Positions 14,660-22,960 of a stretch of DNA of 33,605 nucleotides are shown here, piece by piece. Under the pieces are notes generated by a model, which did no database searches, was not told where the DNA came from, and saw nothing but the letters and a program-made list of their open reading frames with translations. The stretch comes from Mesohalobacter salilacus. GTDB taxonomy: Bacteria; Bacteroidota; Bacteroidia; Flavobacteriales; Flavobacteriaceae. Every line of letters begins with the position of its first letter. Within the stretch, counting starts at the first letter, position 1. Where the stretch lies: NCBI GenBank assembly GCA_003931895.1, contig RRZV01000014.1, positions 1-33,605 on the forward strand, written 5' to 3'. The position numbers and the translations under genes are program-made.

Positions 14660-15826
14660 ATGGGATGCGGAAGTTGCTCGAGTCAAAAAGATGGTACGCC
14701 AAAAGGCTGTAAAAATAATGGCACATGTGGAACCGACAGTTGTAATAAACTTACTGTTTTTGATTGGTTGTCTAATATGCAATTGCCTGAAGGTCAGGAC
14801 GCCTTTGATATGGTAGAGGTTCGATTTAAAAATGGTAGAAAAGAATTTTACAGGAATCCAGATCATCTGCAAATCTACATGGGCGATGTAGTAGCTACAG
14901 AAGCGCAACCTGGTCATGATATTGGCACAGTTAGTCTTACTGGAGAATTGGTTAAAGTTCAAATGAAAAAGAAAAAAGCCAAACCCGAAGGTGAAGATTT
15001 TCCAAAAATTTACAGAAAAGCCAACCAAAAAGATATTGACGTTTGGCAAAAATGCCGTCAGAGAGAAGAAGAAGTAAAAGTTAAAGCCAGACAAATCGCT
15101 ATTCGCCTTAAATTAAAAATGAAAATCAGCGATGTTGAGTTTCAAGGCGATGGCTCAAAAGCCATATTTTATTACACTGCAGAACAGCGTGTTGACTTTA
15201 GAGATTTAATTAAAGAGTATGCTTACGTTTTTAAAGTGCGTATTGAAATGAAACAAATTGGTTTACGTCAAGAGGCTGCTCGCCTTGGCGGAATAGGCTC
15301 TTGTGGCAGAGAATTATGTTGCTCAACTTGGCTCACCGATTTTAGGTCTGTCAAAACCTCTGCAGCGCGATACCAGCAACTGTCTTTAAACCCACTAAAA
15401 CTCGCAGGTCAATGTGGCAAACTCAAATGCTGTCTCAATTACGAATTGGATATGTATGTTGAAGCCCTTAAAGATTTTCCAAAATCTGATTATAAGTTGG
15501 TCACTAAAAAAGGTAAAGCCAGTTTACAAAAGATGGATATTTTTAAGCGGAAACTATGGTATGCTTACTTTGATGAACCCAACCCGTGGCACGAATTGGA
15601 TGTTGATGATGTTAATGACATTATTAAAGCTGAAAAACAAAACAAACCTGTTGATTGCTTAGAAGATTTTGTAGACGATATGCCAATGCAAACCATAGAT
15701 TATTCTAATGTTGTCGGCCAAGATAGTTTAACAAGATTTGATAAACCCAAACGCAAAAAACGTCGAAATAAAAAGCGAAAGCCAAGACAAAACCACCATA
15801 AAAAGAATTCAAACAAAAATGCTTAA
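14660..15826 (+). CDS. ricT: RicT-like PSP1 domain protein
   Basis: This is a homologue of Bacillus RicT (YaaT), part of a complex that carries Fe-S clusters and influences RNA processing there; its role in Bacteroidota is not established. The PSP1 domain occupies roughly residues 80-270 and includes the cysteine motifs SCGRELCCSTW (214-224) and QCGKLKCCLNYELDMY (251-266). An additional N-terminal cluster, Cys3, 6, 17, 23 and 28, could bind a metal or Fe-S cluster. The C terminus (about 360-388) is a very basic Lys/Arg/Asn tail suited to RNA binding. It overlaps gldH by 8 bases, the usual flavobacterial pairing. Confidence 0.88.
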   Translation: MGCGSCSSQKDGTPKGCKNNGTCGTDSCNKLTVFDWLSNMQLPEGQDAFDMVEVRFKNGRKEFYRNPDHLQIYMGDVVATEAQPGHDIGTVSLTGELVKVQMKKKKAKPEGEDFPKIYRKANQKDIDVWQKCRQREEEVKVKARQIAIRLKLKMKISDVEFQGDGSKAIFYYTAEQRVDFRDLIKEYAYVFKVRIEMKQIGLRQEAARLGGIGSCGRELCCSTWLTDFRSVKTSAARYQQLSLNPLKLAGQCGKLKCCLNYELDMYVEALKDFPKSDYKLVTKKGKASLQKMDIFKRKLWYAYFDEPNPWHELDVDDVNDIIKAEKQNKPVDCLEDFVDDMPMQTIDYSNVVGQDSLTRFDKPKRKKRRNKKRKPRQNHHKKNSNKNA

Positions 15827-16313
15827 ACGATTTTTAATATTAAGCTTTGTAGTATTCAGTTTTGGAGCTTGCCAAAACGAGCCTTTTTATTATGAATCTA
15901 AATCCATTGATGGATCTTGGCATAAAGATTCTGTGGCCAATTTTGAATTTAAAGCACCTGATACCATCAAAAACTATAACTTTTTTATTCACATTAAAAA
16001 CACTTCAGATTATCAATATAGCAATCTATTTCTTATAACTTCTATGCAGTTTCCACATGGTAAGGTTATTGTAGATACTTTAGAATACAAAATGGCGTTT
16101 AAAGACGGAAGACTTATGGGAGAAGGTTTTGGAAGTTTAAAGCACAATAAATTGTGGTACAAAGAAAACCTTAAATTTTCTGAACAAGGACAATATCAAT
16201 TAAAAATTAAACAGGCTATGCGAAAAGCCAATGAAATTAATACGCTTAATAAACTTAAAGGTATTGAAGAGGTTGGACTTAGTTATGAATTAGCAAACCC
16301 TGAAAAACTATGA
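15819..16313 (+). CDS. gldH: Gliding motility lipoprotein GldH
   Basis: GldH is one of the Gld lipoproteins needed for gliding and linked to type IX secretion in Flavobacteriaceae. I place the start at 15819 rather than at an in-frame ATG at 15738. The later ATG overlaps the ricT stop as ATGCTTAA and opens a proper lipoprotein signal MLKRFLILSFVVFSFGAC with Cys18, while the longer version would put a charged 27-residue tail before it. The 164-residue protein is the usual size. The stop overlaps the PBP1A start by 4 bases (ATGA). The identification rests on family resemblance plus the conserved ricT-gldH-PBP order. Confidence 0.85.
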   Translation: MLKRFLILSFVVFSFGACQNEPFYYESKSIDGSWHKDSVANFEFKAPDTIKNYNFFIHIKNTSDYQYSNLFLITSMQFPHGKVIVDTLEYKMAFKDGRLMGEGFGSLKHNKLWYKENLKFSEQGQYQLKIKQAMRKANEINTLNKLKGIEEVGLSYELANPEKL

Positions 16314-18613
16314 CGGCAAAAAAGAAAAAAACAAATTTCAATAGACACATCAAAAGATTTTGGGTGCTTTATGTGTTGATATGCCTTTCTGTAATATCAA
16401 TATTTCTATTAGCCAGTGTAGGTGTTTTTGGCAAAATGCCAAGCTTTGAACAACTGGAAAACCCTCAAACTAATCTGGCGACAGAAATCATTTCTCAAGA
16501 CGGCAAAACCCTCGGTAAATATTTTAAACAAAACCGAACACCAGTTGATTATGACCAACTTCCTGAGCACTTAGTCAACGCCTTAGTCGCTACTGAAGAT
16601 GAGCGCTACTATTCGCATTCTGGTATCGACGCCAAAGGAACTTTAAGGGCTATTGCTTATTTAGGCAGCAAGGGTGGCGCAAGTACCATCACACAACAAC
16701 TGGCAAAACAGCTTTTTACAGATATGAACCAAACTGGTCTAGCTAATAGGTTAACTCAAAAAATTAAAGAATGGGTTATTGCCACTCGTCTGGAAAAACA
16801 ATACACCAAAGATGAAATTATCGCTATGTATTTCAATATTTTTGATTTCACGCGTGGTGCTGTTGGTATTCGTTCAGCAGCACGGGTTTATTTTGGCAAA
16901 GAACCTCAAGATTTAAATATTGAAGAGTCTGCTACGCTTGTTGCTATGTTTAAAAACCCAGTATTATACAATCCGTACCGCGATATTTTTAAAGATAATG
17001 CACTGCAAAGACGTAATCAAGTCTTTGTGCAAATGGCAAGAAATGAATTTATTACAGAAGCTGAAAAAGACTCTTTACAAGCTTTACCATTAGAACTCAA
17101 CTACACACCAGAATATCAAAATGACGGCCAAGCCACTTATTTTAGAGCAGAATTAAAAAAATTCATGAACAATTGGATCAAAGAAAATCCTAAAGCCGAT
17201 GGCGAACTCTACAATTTATACAGCGATGGCTTAAAAATTTACACCACGCTCGATGCTAAGGCTCAAACCTATGCGGAGAGTGCTGTTGAAGCCCATATGA
17301 AAAACCTTCAAAAGGTGTTTTTTGAAAAGAATAAAAACAATAAAACAGCGCCTTTCAGAAGTCTTACGCAAGAAGAAATTGATAATATCATCAACAGGTC
17401 AATTAAAAACTCGTCTCGGTATAAACAAATGAAAAAAGCTGGTGTTGCTGAAGACTCTATTTTAGCCTCATTTGACAAGCCAAGAAAAATGAAAGTGTTT
17501 AGTTGGGAAGGCAAGAAAGATACCACCATGACACCAAGAGATTCTATTTACTACCACAAATCATTTTTAAATGTTGGTATGATGTCTATGCGACCCCAAA
17601 CAGGCGCTATAAAAGCTTGGGTTGGCGGCATTGACTTTGAAAATTTTAAATACGAACACGTCCAGCAAGCTAAACGTCAGGTTGGATCGACATTTAAGCC
17701 ATTTGTTTATGCCACAGCAATTGACCAACTTCACCTTTCGCCTTGCTATGAATTACCTAACACTAAATTTACCATACCGAAAGGAAAATTTGGGTTAATT
17801 AAAGACTGGACACCAGAAAATCCAAGCGATGATTATGGAGGAATTAAAACTTTAAAACAAGCTCTAGCTGAGTCTATCAATACCATTACCGCAAGAGTGA
17901 TAGACAAAACAGGCCCTCAACCCGTACTGCAGTTAGCTCAAAAATTAGGTATAGATACAGAAAACATTGAACCTTATCCCTCAATAGCTTTGGGCACACC
18001 AGATTTAAGTGTGTATGAAATGGTGTCTGCTTATAGTACTTTTGCTAATAAAGGCGTTCATGTAGAACCCTATTACGTGAGCAGAATTGAAGATAAAAAT
18101 GGAACCATTTTATACCAACACCAACCTAAAAGCCAAGATGTTTTAAGTCGTGAAACGGCTTATGTTACAATCAAACTTTTGGAAGGCGTGACACAATATG
18201 GCTCAGGTCAACGCCTAAGAGGAACTTGGGCGAAAAACTTACCGCATTACAAAAAAGCTGTAACGGGCTATCCTTACGATTTTGAAAATCCTATCGCAGG
18301 AAAAACGGGAACAACTCAAAATCAAAGTGATGGCTGGTTCATAGGTATGGTGCCAGATTTAGCTACAGGCGTTTGGGTTGGTGGCGAAGACCGATCTGTG
18401 AGATTCAGAAGTATCACTTATGGCCAAGGCGCAACCATGGCACTACCCATTTGGGGCATGTATATGAAAAGCCTTTATCAAGATAAAGATTTTGAAGTTT
18501 CGGCTGAAGACTTTGAAAAGCCCGAAAATTTAAGTATTCAAGTTGAATGTGATAACGAAGCTAAAGATGATGATAAATCAACATCTCAACCCGATTACAA
18601 TATCGATTTTTAA
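16310..18613 (+). CDS. Class A penicillin-binding protein (PBP1A type)
   Basis: This bifunctional peptidoglycan synthase has a cytoplasmic basic tail (1-16), one membrane anchor (about 17-40), a GT51 glycosyltransferase domain (about 55-235) and a transpeptidase domain (about 415-720). Glycosyltransferase motifs include TEDERYYSHSGID with catalytic Glu96, and GGASTITQQLAKQLF (122-136). Transpeptidase motifs are the nucleophile motif STFK (460-463), SIN (522-524) and KTGT (665-668). All are intact, so both activities are expected. It starts within the gldH stop and ends 18 bases before rsmA. The C terminus is an acidic tail. 767 residues is normal for the class. Confidence 0.94.
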   Translation: MTAKKKKTNFNRHIKRFWVLYVLICLSVISIFLLASVGVFGKMPSFEQLENPQTNLATEIISQDGKTLGKYFKQNRTPVDYDQLPEHLVNALVATEDERYYSHSGIDAKGTLRAIAYLGSKGGASTITQQLAKQLFTDMNQTGLANRLTQKIKEWVIATRLEKQYTKDEIIAMYFNIFDFTRGAVGIRSAARVYFGKEPQDLNIEESATLVAMFKNPVLYNPYRDIFKDNALQRRNQVFVQMARNEFITEAEKDSLQALPLELNYTPEYQNDGQATYFRAELKKFMNNWIKENPKADGELYNLYSDGLKIYTTLDAKAQTYAESAVEAHMKNLQKVFFEKNKNNKTAPFRSLTQEEIDNIINRSIKNSSRYKQMKKAGVAEDSILASFDKPRKMKVFSWEGKKDTTMTPRDSIYYHKSFLNVGMMSMRPQTGAIKAWVGGIDFENFKYEHVQQAKRQVGSTFKPFVYATAIDQLHLSPCYELPNTKFTIPKGKFGLIKDWTPENPSDDYGGIKTLKQALAESINTITARVIDKTGPQPVLQLAQKLGIDTENIEPYPSIALGTPDLSVYEMVSAYSTFANKGVHVEPYYVSRIEDKNGTILYQHQPKSQDVLSRETAYVTIKLLEGVTQYGSGQRLRGTWAKNLPHYKKAVTGYPYDFENPIAGKTGTTQNQSDGWFIGMVPDLATGVWVGGEDRSVRFRSITYGQGATMALPIWGMYMKSLYQDKDFEVSAEDFEKPENLSIQVECDNEAKDDDKSTSQPDYNIDF

Positions 18614-18631
18614 GCCTAAAATCTGTCAACT

Positions 18632-19459
18632 ATGGCGAACGCTAAACCTTATTTTGAAAAATCGTCTCAACCGGTTCGCCCAAAAAAGTTTTTTGGACAG
18701 CATTTTTTAAAAGATGAAACCATTGCTCAAAACATAGCCGACGCTCTGGACTATACTAAGTTTTCTAAACTTATAGAAATAGGGCCAGGCACAGGAATGC
18801 TTACAAAGTATTTACTCAAAAAACCAGTTGACCTCTACGCTTTTGAAATCGATAGAGATTCGGTTGCTTATCTCAAAGAACACTTTTTAAATCCGCTTGA
18901 AAATCAATCTCGTTTTAAAATTATTGAGCAAGATTTTTTAAAAGCAGACTTAGAAGAAGTTTTAATTGATAATAACTTTGGCATTATAGGGAATTTTCCC
19001 TATAATATTTCAAGTCAAATTTTATTTAAAACCATCGAATTAAGAGAGGTTGTGCCAGAATTTTCAGGGATGTTTCAAAAAGAAGTCGCCAAGCGTATTT
19101 GTGCAGAAAGTGGTAATAAAACCTATGGTATTTTATCGGTGCTTACTCAAGCATTTTACGAAACAGAGTATTTATTTACCGTAAAACCTGAAGTGTTTAA
19201 TCCGCCGCCAAAGGTAGATAGTGGCGTAATAAAGTTGACCCGTAGAGAAAATTACAAATTAGATTGCGACGAAAAATTATTTTTTAAAGTGGTTAAAACT
19301 GCGTTTCAACAACGCCGTAAAACGCTTCGTAACAGTTTAAAAACATTCAATTTGAGCGATAATTTAAAATCAGACCTTATCTTTGCTCAACGCCCCGAGC
19401 GTTTAAGCTATCAAGATTTTGTTGAATTAACCCAAAAAATAGACCAAGATGCAGTTTGA
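18632..19459 (+). CDS. rsmA: 16S rRNA dimethyladenosine transferase RsmA
   Basis: RsmA (KsgA) dimethylates the two adjacent adenosines near the 3' end of 16S rRNA during small-subunit assembly. The protein has 275 residues and contains KKFFGQHFLKDETI (18-31), the SAM loop IEIGPGTGMLT (48-58), the acidic FEID (71-74) that holds the ribose, and the catalytic NFPYNISSQI (121-130, N6-adenine type). The C-terminal helical domain with FQQRRKTLRNSLK is present. The gene overlaps mgtE by 11 bases, suggesting coupled translation. Confidence 0.96.
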   Translation: MANAKPYFEKSSQPVRPKKFFGQHFLKDETIAQNIADALDYTKFSKLIEIGPGTGMLTKYLLKKPVDLYAFEIDRDSVAYLKEHFLNPLENQSRFKIIEQDFLKADLEEVLIDNNFGIIGNFPYNISSQILFKTIELREVVPEFSGMFQKEVAKRICAESGNKTYGILSVLTQAFYETEYLFTVKPEVFNPPPKVDSGVIKLTRRENYKLDCDEKLFFKVVKTAFQQRRKTLRNSLKTFNLSDNLKSDLIFAQRPERLSYQDFVELTQKIDQDAV

Positions 19460-20801
19460 AATTTCAAAAGCATTTATCGAAAAAATAGAATTCCTGATTG
19501 AAGAACAAAACAATCAGGAGCTTCTGTCGCATCTCGGTGATATGCACCATGCGGATATTGCAGAAATTTTAGACGAACTTACACTTGATGAAGCCACTTA
19601 TATCATCAAACTTTTAGACAGTGAAAAGACGGCTGAAATTTTGATGGAAATTGACGAAGATGACCGAGATAAACTCCTCGAAAATCTTACGCCAAAAGAA
19701 ATTGCAGATGAAATTGAAGAAATGGATACCGATGATGCCACCGACATCATTTCCAATTTATCTGTAGAGCTTAAAGATGAGGTTTTTAAAAACCTAAAAG
19801 ACCGCGAACACGCACAGCACATTGTAGAACTGATGCGCTATGATGAAGACTCTGCCGGTGGTTTAATGGCTAAAGAGCTAATTAAAGTCAATGAAAATTG
19901 GAGCGTTACAGGCTGTATGGAAGAGATGCGTGCTCAAGCTGAAAATGTCACGCGAGTACACTCAATTTATGTTGTGGACAACAAAGGAAAATTAAAAGGA
20001 CGCTTATCACTAAAGGACTTAATCACCGCACCAAGTAATGCTAATATTGAAGATGTTTATATTGAAAATGTAGATTATGTTGATGTACATACTTCTGCTG
20101 AAGAAGTCGCTCGTATAATGCAAAAATACGATCTTGAAGCCATCCCTGTTGTGGATGAAATTGGAAGGTTAGTCGGTCGAATTACGGTTGATGATATTTT
20201 AGATTTTATTAGAGACGAAGCCGACAAAGATTACCAAATGGCTGCAGGTATTTCAGAAGATGTGGATGCTGATGATAGTATTTGGGATTTGACGCGCGCC
20301 CGCTTGCCTTGGTTAGTTTTAGCCCTTTTTGGTGGATTTATAGCCGTAACCGTCGCCGGACAATTTGAAAGCGCCATGGTTAATTATGGTTTTTTATTTT
20401 TCTTTATGCCACTAATTGCTGCTATGGCAGGTAATGTTGGGGTTCAATCTTCTGCCATTATTGTTCAAAGTATTGCAAAGGGGACTTTGACGGGCTCAGT
20501 TTGGAAACGCTTGCTTAAAGAAGTCGGTCTCAATGTTTTAAATGGCGTAATTTTATCGATCATTCTATTTCTCGGCGCACATTTTATTCTCGGCAGAGAT
20601 TATCTTGTGGCTTTCACGGTATCTATGGCATTAATATCAGTGATTATCATTGCTTCGCTCATCGGAACTTTTGTGCCAATTATGTTAAACCGCTACAAGA
20701 TTGATCCAGCATTGGCAACAGGTCCTTTTATCACGACAAGCAATGATATTTTTGGTTTACTTATCTTTTTTACTATTGCTAAATATATGTTGGGATTTTG
20801 A
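19449..20801 (+). CDS. mgtE: Magnesium transporter MgtE
   Basis: MgtE is a Mg2+ channel of the inner membrane gated by cytosolic Mg2+. The 450 residues show the N-terminal superhelical domain (about 20-130, very acidic), two CBS domains (about 140-255) with the phrases SAGGLMAKELIKV and LEAIPVVDEIGRLVGRIT, a plug helix, and five membrane helices from about 285. The pore signature PLIAAMAGNVGVQ (321-333) and the pore aspartate in TTSNDIFGLL (Asp433) are present. It overlaps rsmA by 11 bases and precedes a thioesterase gene by 11 bases. Confidence 0.95.
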   Translation: MQFEISKAFIEKIEFLIEEQNNQELLSHLGDMHHADIAEILDELTLDEATYIIKLLDSEKTAEILMEIDEDDRDKLLENLTPKEIADEIEEMDTDDATDIISNLSVELKDEVFKNLKDREHAQHIVELMRYDEDSAGGLMAKELIKVNENWSVTGCMEEMRAQAENVTRVHSIYVVDNKGKLKGRLSLKDLITAPSNANIEDVYIENVDYVDVHTSAEEVARIMQKYDLEAIPVVDEIGRLVGRITVDDILDFIRDEADKDYQMAAGISEDVDADDSIWDLTRARLPWLVLALFGGFIAVTVAGQFESAMVNYGFLFFFMPLIAAMAGNVGVQSSAIIVQSIAKGTLTGSVWKRLLKEVGLNVLNGVILSIILFLGAHFILGRDYLVAFTVSMALISVIIIASLIGTFVPIMLNRYKIDPALATGPFITTSNDIFGLLIFFTIAKYMLGF

Positions 20802-20812
20802 AATGAATTACC

Positions 20813-21220
20813 ATGCCTAAAGCCATTCCATTTGAGAAAAAATTTAAAGTTGAAAACGAGGTGATAGACCATTTTGATCACGTCAATAATATAGCTTATA
20901 TTCAATGGGTTTTAGGCATTTCAAAAGACCATTGGGTTAGCTTTAGCCCAGAAAAGGTAAGAAATCAATTTGGTTGGATGATTTTAAAACACGAAGTGTA
21001 TTATAGAAAACAAGCCAAACTCAACGACGAGTTAGTTATCAAAACCTGGATAGATGATTTTTCTACAGCCACTTCCGTCAGAAAAACAAGTATTACAGAT
21101 GCTGCTACCAAAAAGTTAATTTTTGAATCTGAAGCACAATGGTGTTTTATCAACTTAAAAACTCAAAAACCTACCCGTTTGACTTCAGATATTTTAAAAC
21201 CCTATTTTGAGAGCTTATGA
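20813..21220 (+). CDS. Hotdog-fold acyl-CoA thioesterase
   Basis: This is a 135-residue single-hotdog-domain thioesterase of the 4HBT/YbgC type. The family motif is DHFDHVNNIAYIQW (19-32), with Asp22 the probable catalytic residue and the following Asn/His pattern that caps the long helix. It probably hydrolyses acyl-CoA, but the natural substrate is unknown. It overlaps the next gene, a dehydrogenase, by 4 bases (ATGA), and follows mgtE by 11 bases within the same run of genes. The neighbours do not explain its role. Confidence 0.85.
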   Translation: MPKAIPFEKKFKVENEVIDHFDHVNNIAYIQWVLGISKDHWVSFSPEKVRNQFGWMILKHEVYYRKQAKLNDELVIKTWIDDFSTATSVRKTSITDAATKKLIFESEAQWCFINLKTQKPTRLTSDILKPYFESL

Positions 21221-22161
21221 AAATTCTTCACCTTGACCAAAACCATCCTTTACTTATCAATCAGCTTGAAGCTTTAGGAATGACCAATGTAGAAGATTAT
21301 TCATCGTCAAAATCTGAAATTGAAAAGTCTATCAAAAACTATGATGGTCTCATCATCCGCAGTCGATTACCTGTTGATAAATCGTTTTTGCAAAAAGCGA
21401 AAAACTTAAAATTTATTGGGCGTGTAGGTGCGGGTTTAGAAAATATTGATACTGAATTTGCAGAGCAACAAGGCATCAAACTATTTAATGCGCCAGAAGG
21501 CAATCGCGATGCTGTTGCCGAACACGCTTTAGGGCTTTTATTGAATTTAACTAATCGGTTGTTCATTGCCCACCAAGAAGTTAAAAATGGGGTGTGGAAA
21601 CGAGAAGCCAATCGAGGCGAAGAAATTATGGGTAAAACCATTGGCATTCTTGGCTATGGCTATATGGGAAAAGCTTTTGCAAAACGCCTACAAGGTTTTG
21701 GTTGCCATGTGATTTGCTATGACATTAAAACCAAGGTTGGCGATAAATTTGCTAAACAAGTGGATTTAAAAACTTTTTTTGAAGACACTCAAATTTTGAG
21801 TCTTCACTTGCCTTTAACCAAAAAAACGCAACATCTCGTTAATGAAAAATTCTTATCTCAATTTTCTCATCCCATTTGGTTAATCAATACCGCACGTGGT
21901 CAGGTTGTTAAAACAGATGACTTGGTCAAAGCTTTACAGGGAAAAAAAGTGAAAGGTGCCGGTTTAGATGTTTTAGAATATGAAAAAACCTCTTTTGAAA
22001 ACTTGTTTACCAATCCATCTCAAATGCCAGAAGCTTTTAAAACTTTAATACATCTCGACAACGTGATTTTATCGCCACATATCGCAGGTTGGACTATCGA
22101 AAGTAAGGCAAAACTGGCTCAAACCATTGTAGATAAAATCAAAAGAGAATTTTTAGATTAA
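21217..22161 (+). CDS. D-isomer-specific 2-hydroxyacid dehydrogenase
   Basis: This is an NAD(P)-dependent dehydrogenase related to phosphoglycerate dehydrogenase but without an ACT domain, 314 residues. The Rossmann motif ILGYGYMGKAFA (144-155) and the catalytic residues Arg227 (INTARGQVV), Glu256 (LDVLEYEKT) and His288 (LSPHIAGW) are all present. It could oxidise 3-phosphoglycerate for serine synthesis or reduce a 2-oxoacid such as hydroxypyruvate; the sequence alone does not decide. A serine-pathway partner such as serC is not next to it. It is the last gene of the run that starts at ricT, and its stop lies inside the first degenerate unit of a 28-bp tandem repeat. Confidence 0.88.
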   Translation: MKILHLDQNHPLLINQLEALGMTNVEDYSSSKSEIEKSIKNYDGLIIRSRLPVDKSFLQKAKNLKFIGRVGAGLENIDTEFAEQQGIKLFNAPEGNRDAVAEHALGLLLNLTNRLFIAHQEVKNGVWKREANRGEEIMGKTIGILGYGYMGKAFAKRLQGFGCHVICYDIKTKVGDKFAKQVDLKTFFEDTQILSLHLPLTKKTQHLVNEKFLSQFSHPIWLINTARGQVVKTDDLVKALQGKKVKGAGLDVLEYEKTSFENLFTNPSQMPEAFKTLIHLDNVILSPHIAGWTIESKAKLAQTIVDKIKREFLD

Positions 22162-22280
22162 AAATCTGATATCGTCTATAAAACCGATATTGTTGATTAT
22201 CGTCTTTAAACCCGATATTGTCAATTATCGGCTTTAGAACAGATATATTTGTATGTCGGCTTTAAACCAGATTTATTTTT
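22157..22280. repeat. 28-bp degenerate tandem repeat
   Basis: Three full 28-base units lie at 22185-22212, 22213-22240 and 22241-22268, with a partial, diverged unit before (22157-22184) and the start of another after. Each unit has the plan CGATATTG...ATTATCG-G/T-CTTTAAACC. The 2nd and 3rd full units each carry CGATA/TATCG complementary arms. There are no spacers, so it is not a CRISPR array. It sits between the dehydrogenase stop and the promoter region of the next gene. Confidence 0.75.
22218..22251 (+). promoter_or_regulatory. Candidate promoter inside the tandem repeat
   Basis: TTG at 22218-22220 and TATATTTG at 22244-22251 are separated by 23 bases and match the Bacteroidota consensus at the upper limit of spacing. 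The start codon of the next gene is 43 bases downstream. The -7 element is formed by a unit that has diverged from its neighbours. Confidence 0.45.
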
Positions 22281-22294
22281 TACTTTAAAATAAT

Positions 22295-22927
22295 ATGACA
22301 ATTCTAAATCGCTTATTTATACTGATAGCATTAGCTTTTTCAATTCAAAAAGCCTACCCTCAGTTTAAAACCGCTTTTGAAATCAAAAACAACGATATAA
22401 AAGTTGTGTGGTTTCAAGCCTATCAAGTTTCAAAAATTGAAATCAAGACCCATAAATCATCTTTTTTTAAATTCAATTCATCAGCAGAAAGCACTTATAA
22501 AACTGATTTATACTTCGACTATCGCATTCAAAATGACACTTTAATTATCAAGAGTATTTATCCCAAAGCTTTAGAGTATGGCGATAATAAAATGACCTCG
22601 ATGCAAGAATTTTCAGTTAGTGTAAATTTTAGTCTTCCACAGCAGTCTAAACTTATCATAGATTCAGATTTAGCTTCTGTTTTTGGTGAAGGCCAATTTG
22701 ATAACTTTCAACTCAACACGAAGTCGGGTCATTGTGAGCTCAAAAGGTTTATAGGAAATGCAAATATCAATTCATATAGCGGAAGCATCACTATACATAC
22801 AAGAAATGCCAATGTGAAAGCGTTTTCTCAAAACGGAGATTTAAAAGTTGATCAATTTTATAATAAAAAACATCAAATAAATCTCAAGACAGTAAACGGT
22901 GATATCATCGTTAGGCAAATGGAATAA
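22295..22927 (+). CDS. Exported DUF4097-like beta-repeat protein
   Basis: Function unknown. Residues 1-23 are a signal peptide (MTILNRLFILIALAFSIQKAYPQ), so the 210-residue protein is periplasmic or on the surface. From about residue 110 the sequence repeats short strands of the form LIIDSDLASVFGEG, FQLNTKSGHCEL, ANINSYSGSITIHT, VKAFSQNGDLKV and INLKTVNGDIIV. These stacked strand repeats are like the beta-helical DUF4097 (adhesin-like) fold. There is no lipobox cysteine. It follows a tandem repeat with a candidate promoter and precedes lspA by 33 bases. A structural or adhesive envelope role is an inference only. Confidence 0.65.
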   Translation: MTILNRLFILIALAFSIQKAYPQFKTAFEIKNNDIKVVWFQAYQVSKIEIKTHKSSFFKFNSSAESTYKTDLYFDYRIQNDTLIIKSIYPKALEYGDNKMTSMQEFSVSVNFSLPQQSKLIIDSDLASVFGEGQFDNFQLNTKSGHCELKRFIGNANINSYSGSITIHTRNANVKAFSQNGDLKVDQFYNKKHQINLKTVNGDIIVRQME

Positions 22928-22933
22928 AAACCC

Positions 22934-22941
22934 TATTTTTG
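22934..22941 (+). promoter_or_regulatory. Candidate -7 element of lspA
   Basis: TATTTTTG matches TAnnTTTG and lies 19 bases before the lspA start codon. No TTG occurs at the usual spacing upstream, so only one promoter half is seen. Confidence 0.35.
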
Positions 22942-22960
22942 CCCTCAAATCTTTTGTTAG

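Noticed and set aside
15738-15818. Upstream in-frame start for gldH.
   Set aside because: It would add 27 charged residues before the lipoprotein signal peptide and overlap ricT by 89 bases.
22157-22280. Short regularly spaced repeats suggesting a CRISPR array.
   Set aside because: The 28-base units are directly adjacent with no unique spacers, and no cas gene is present.
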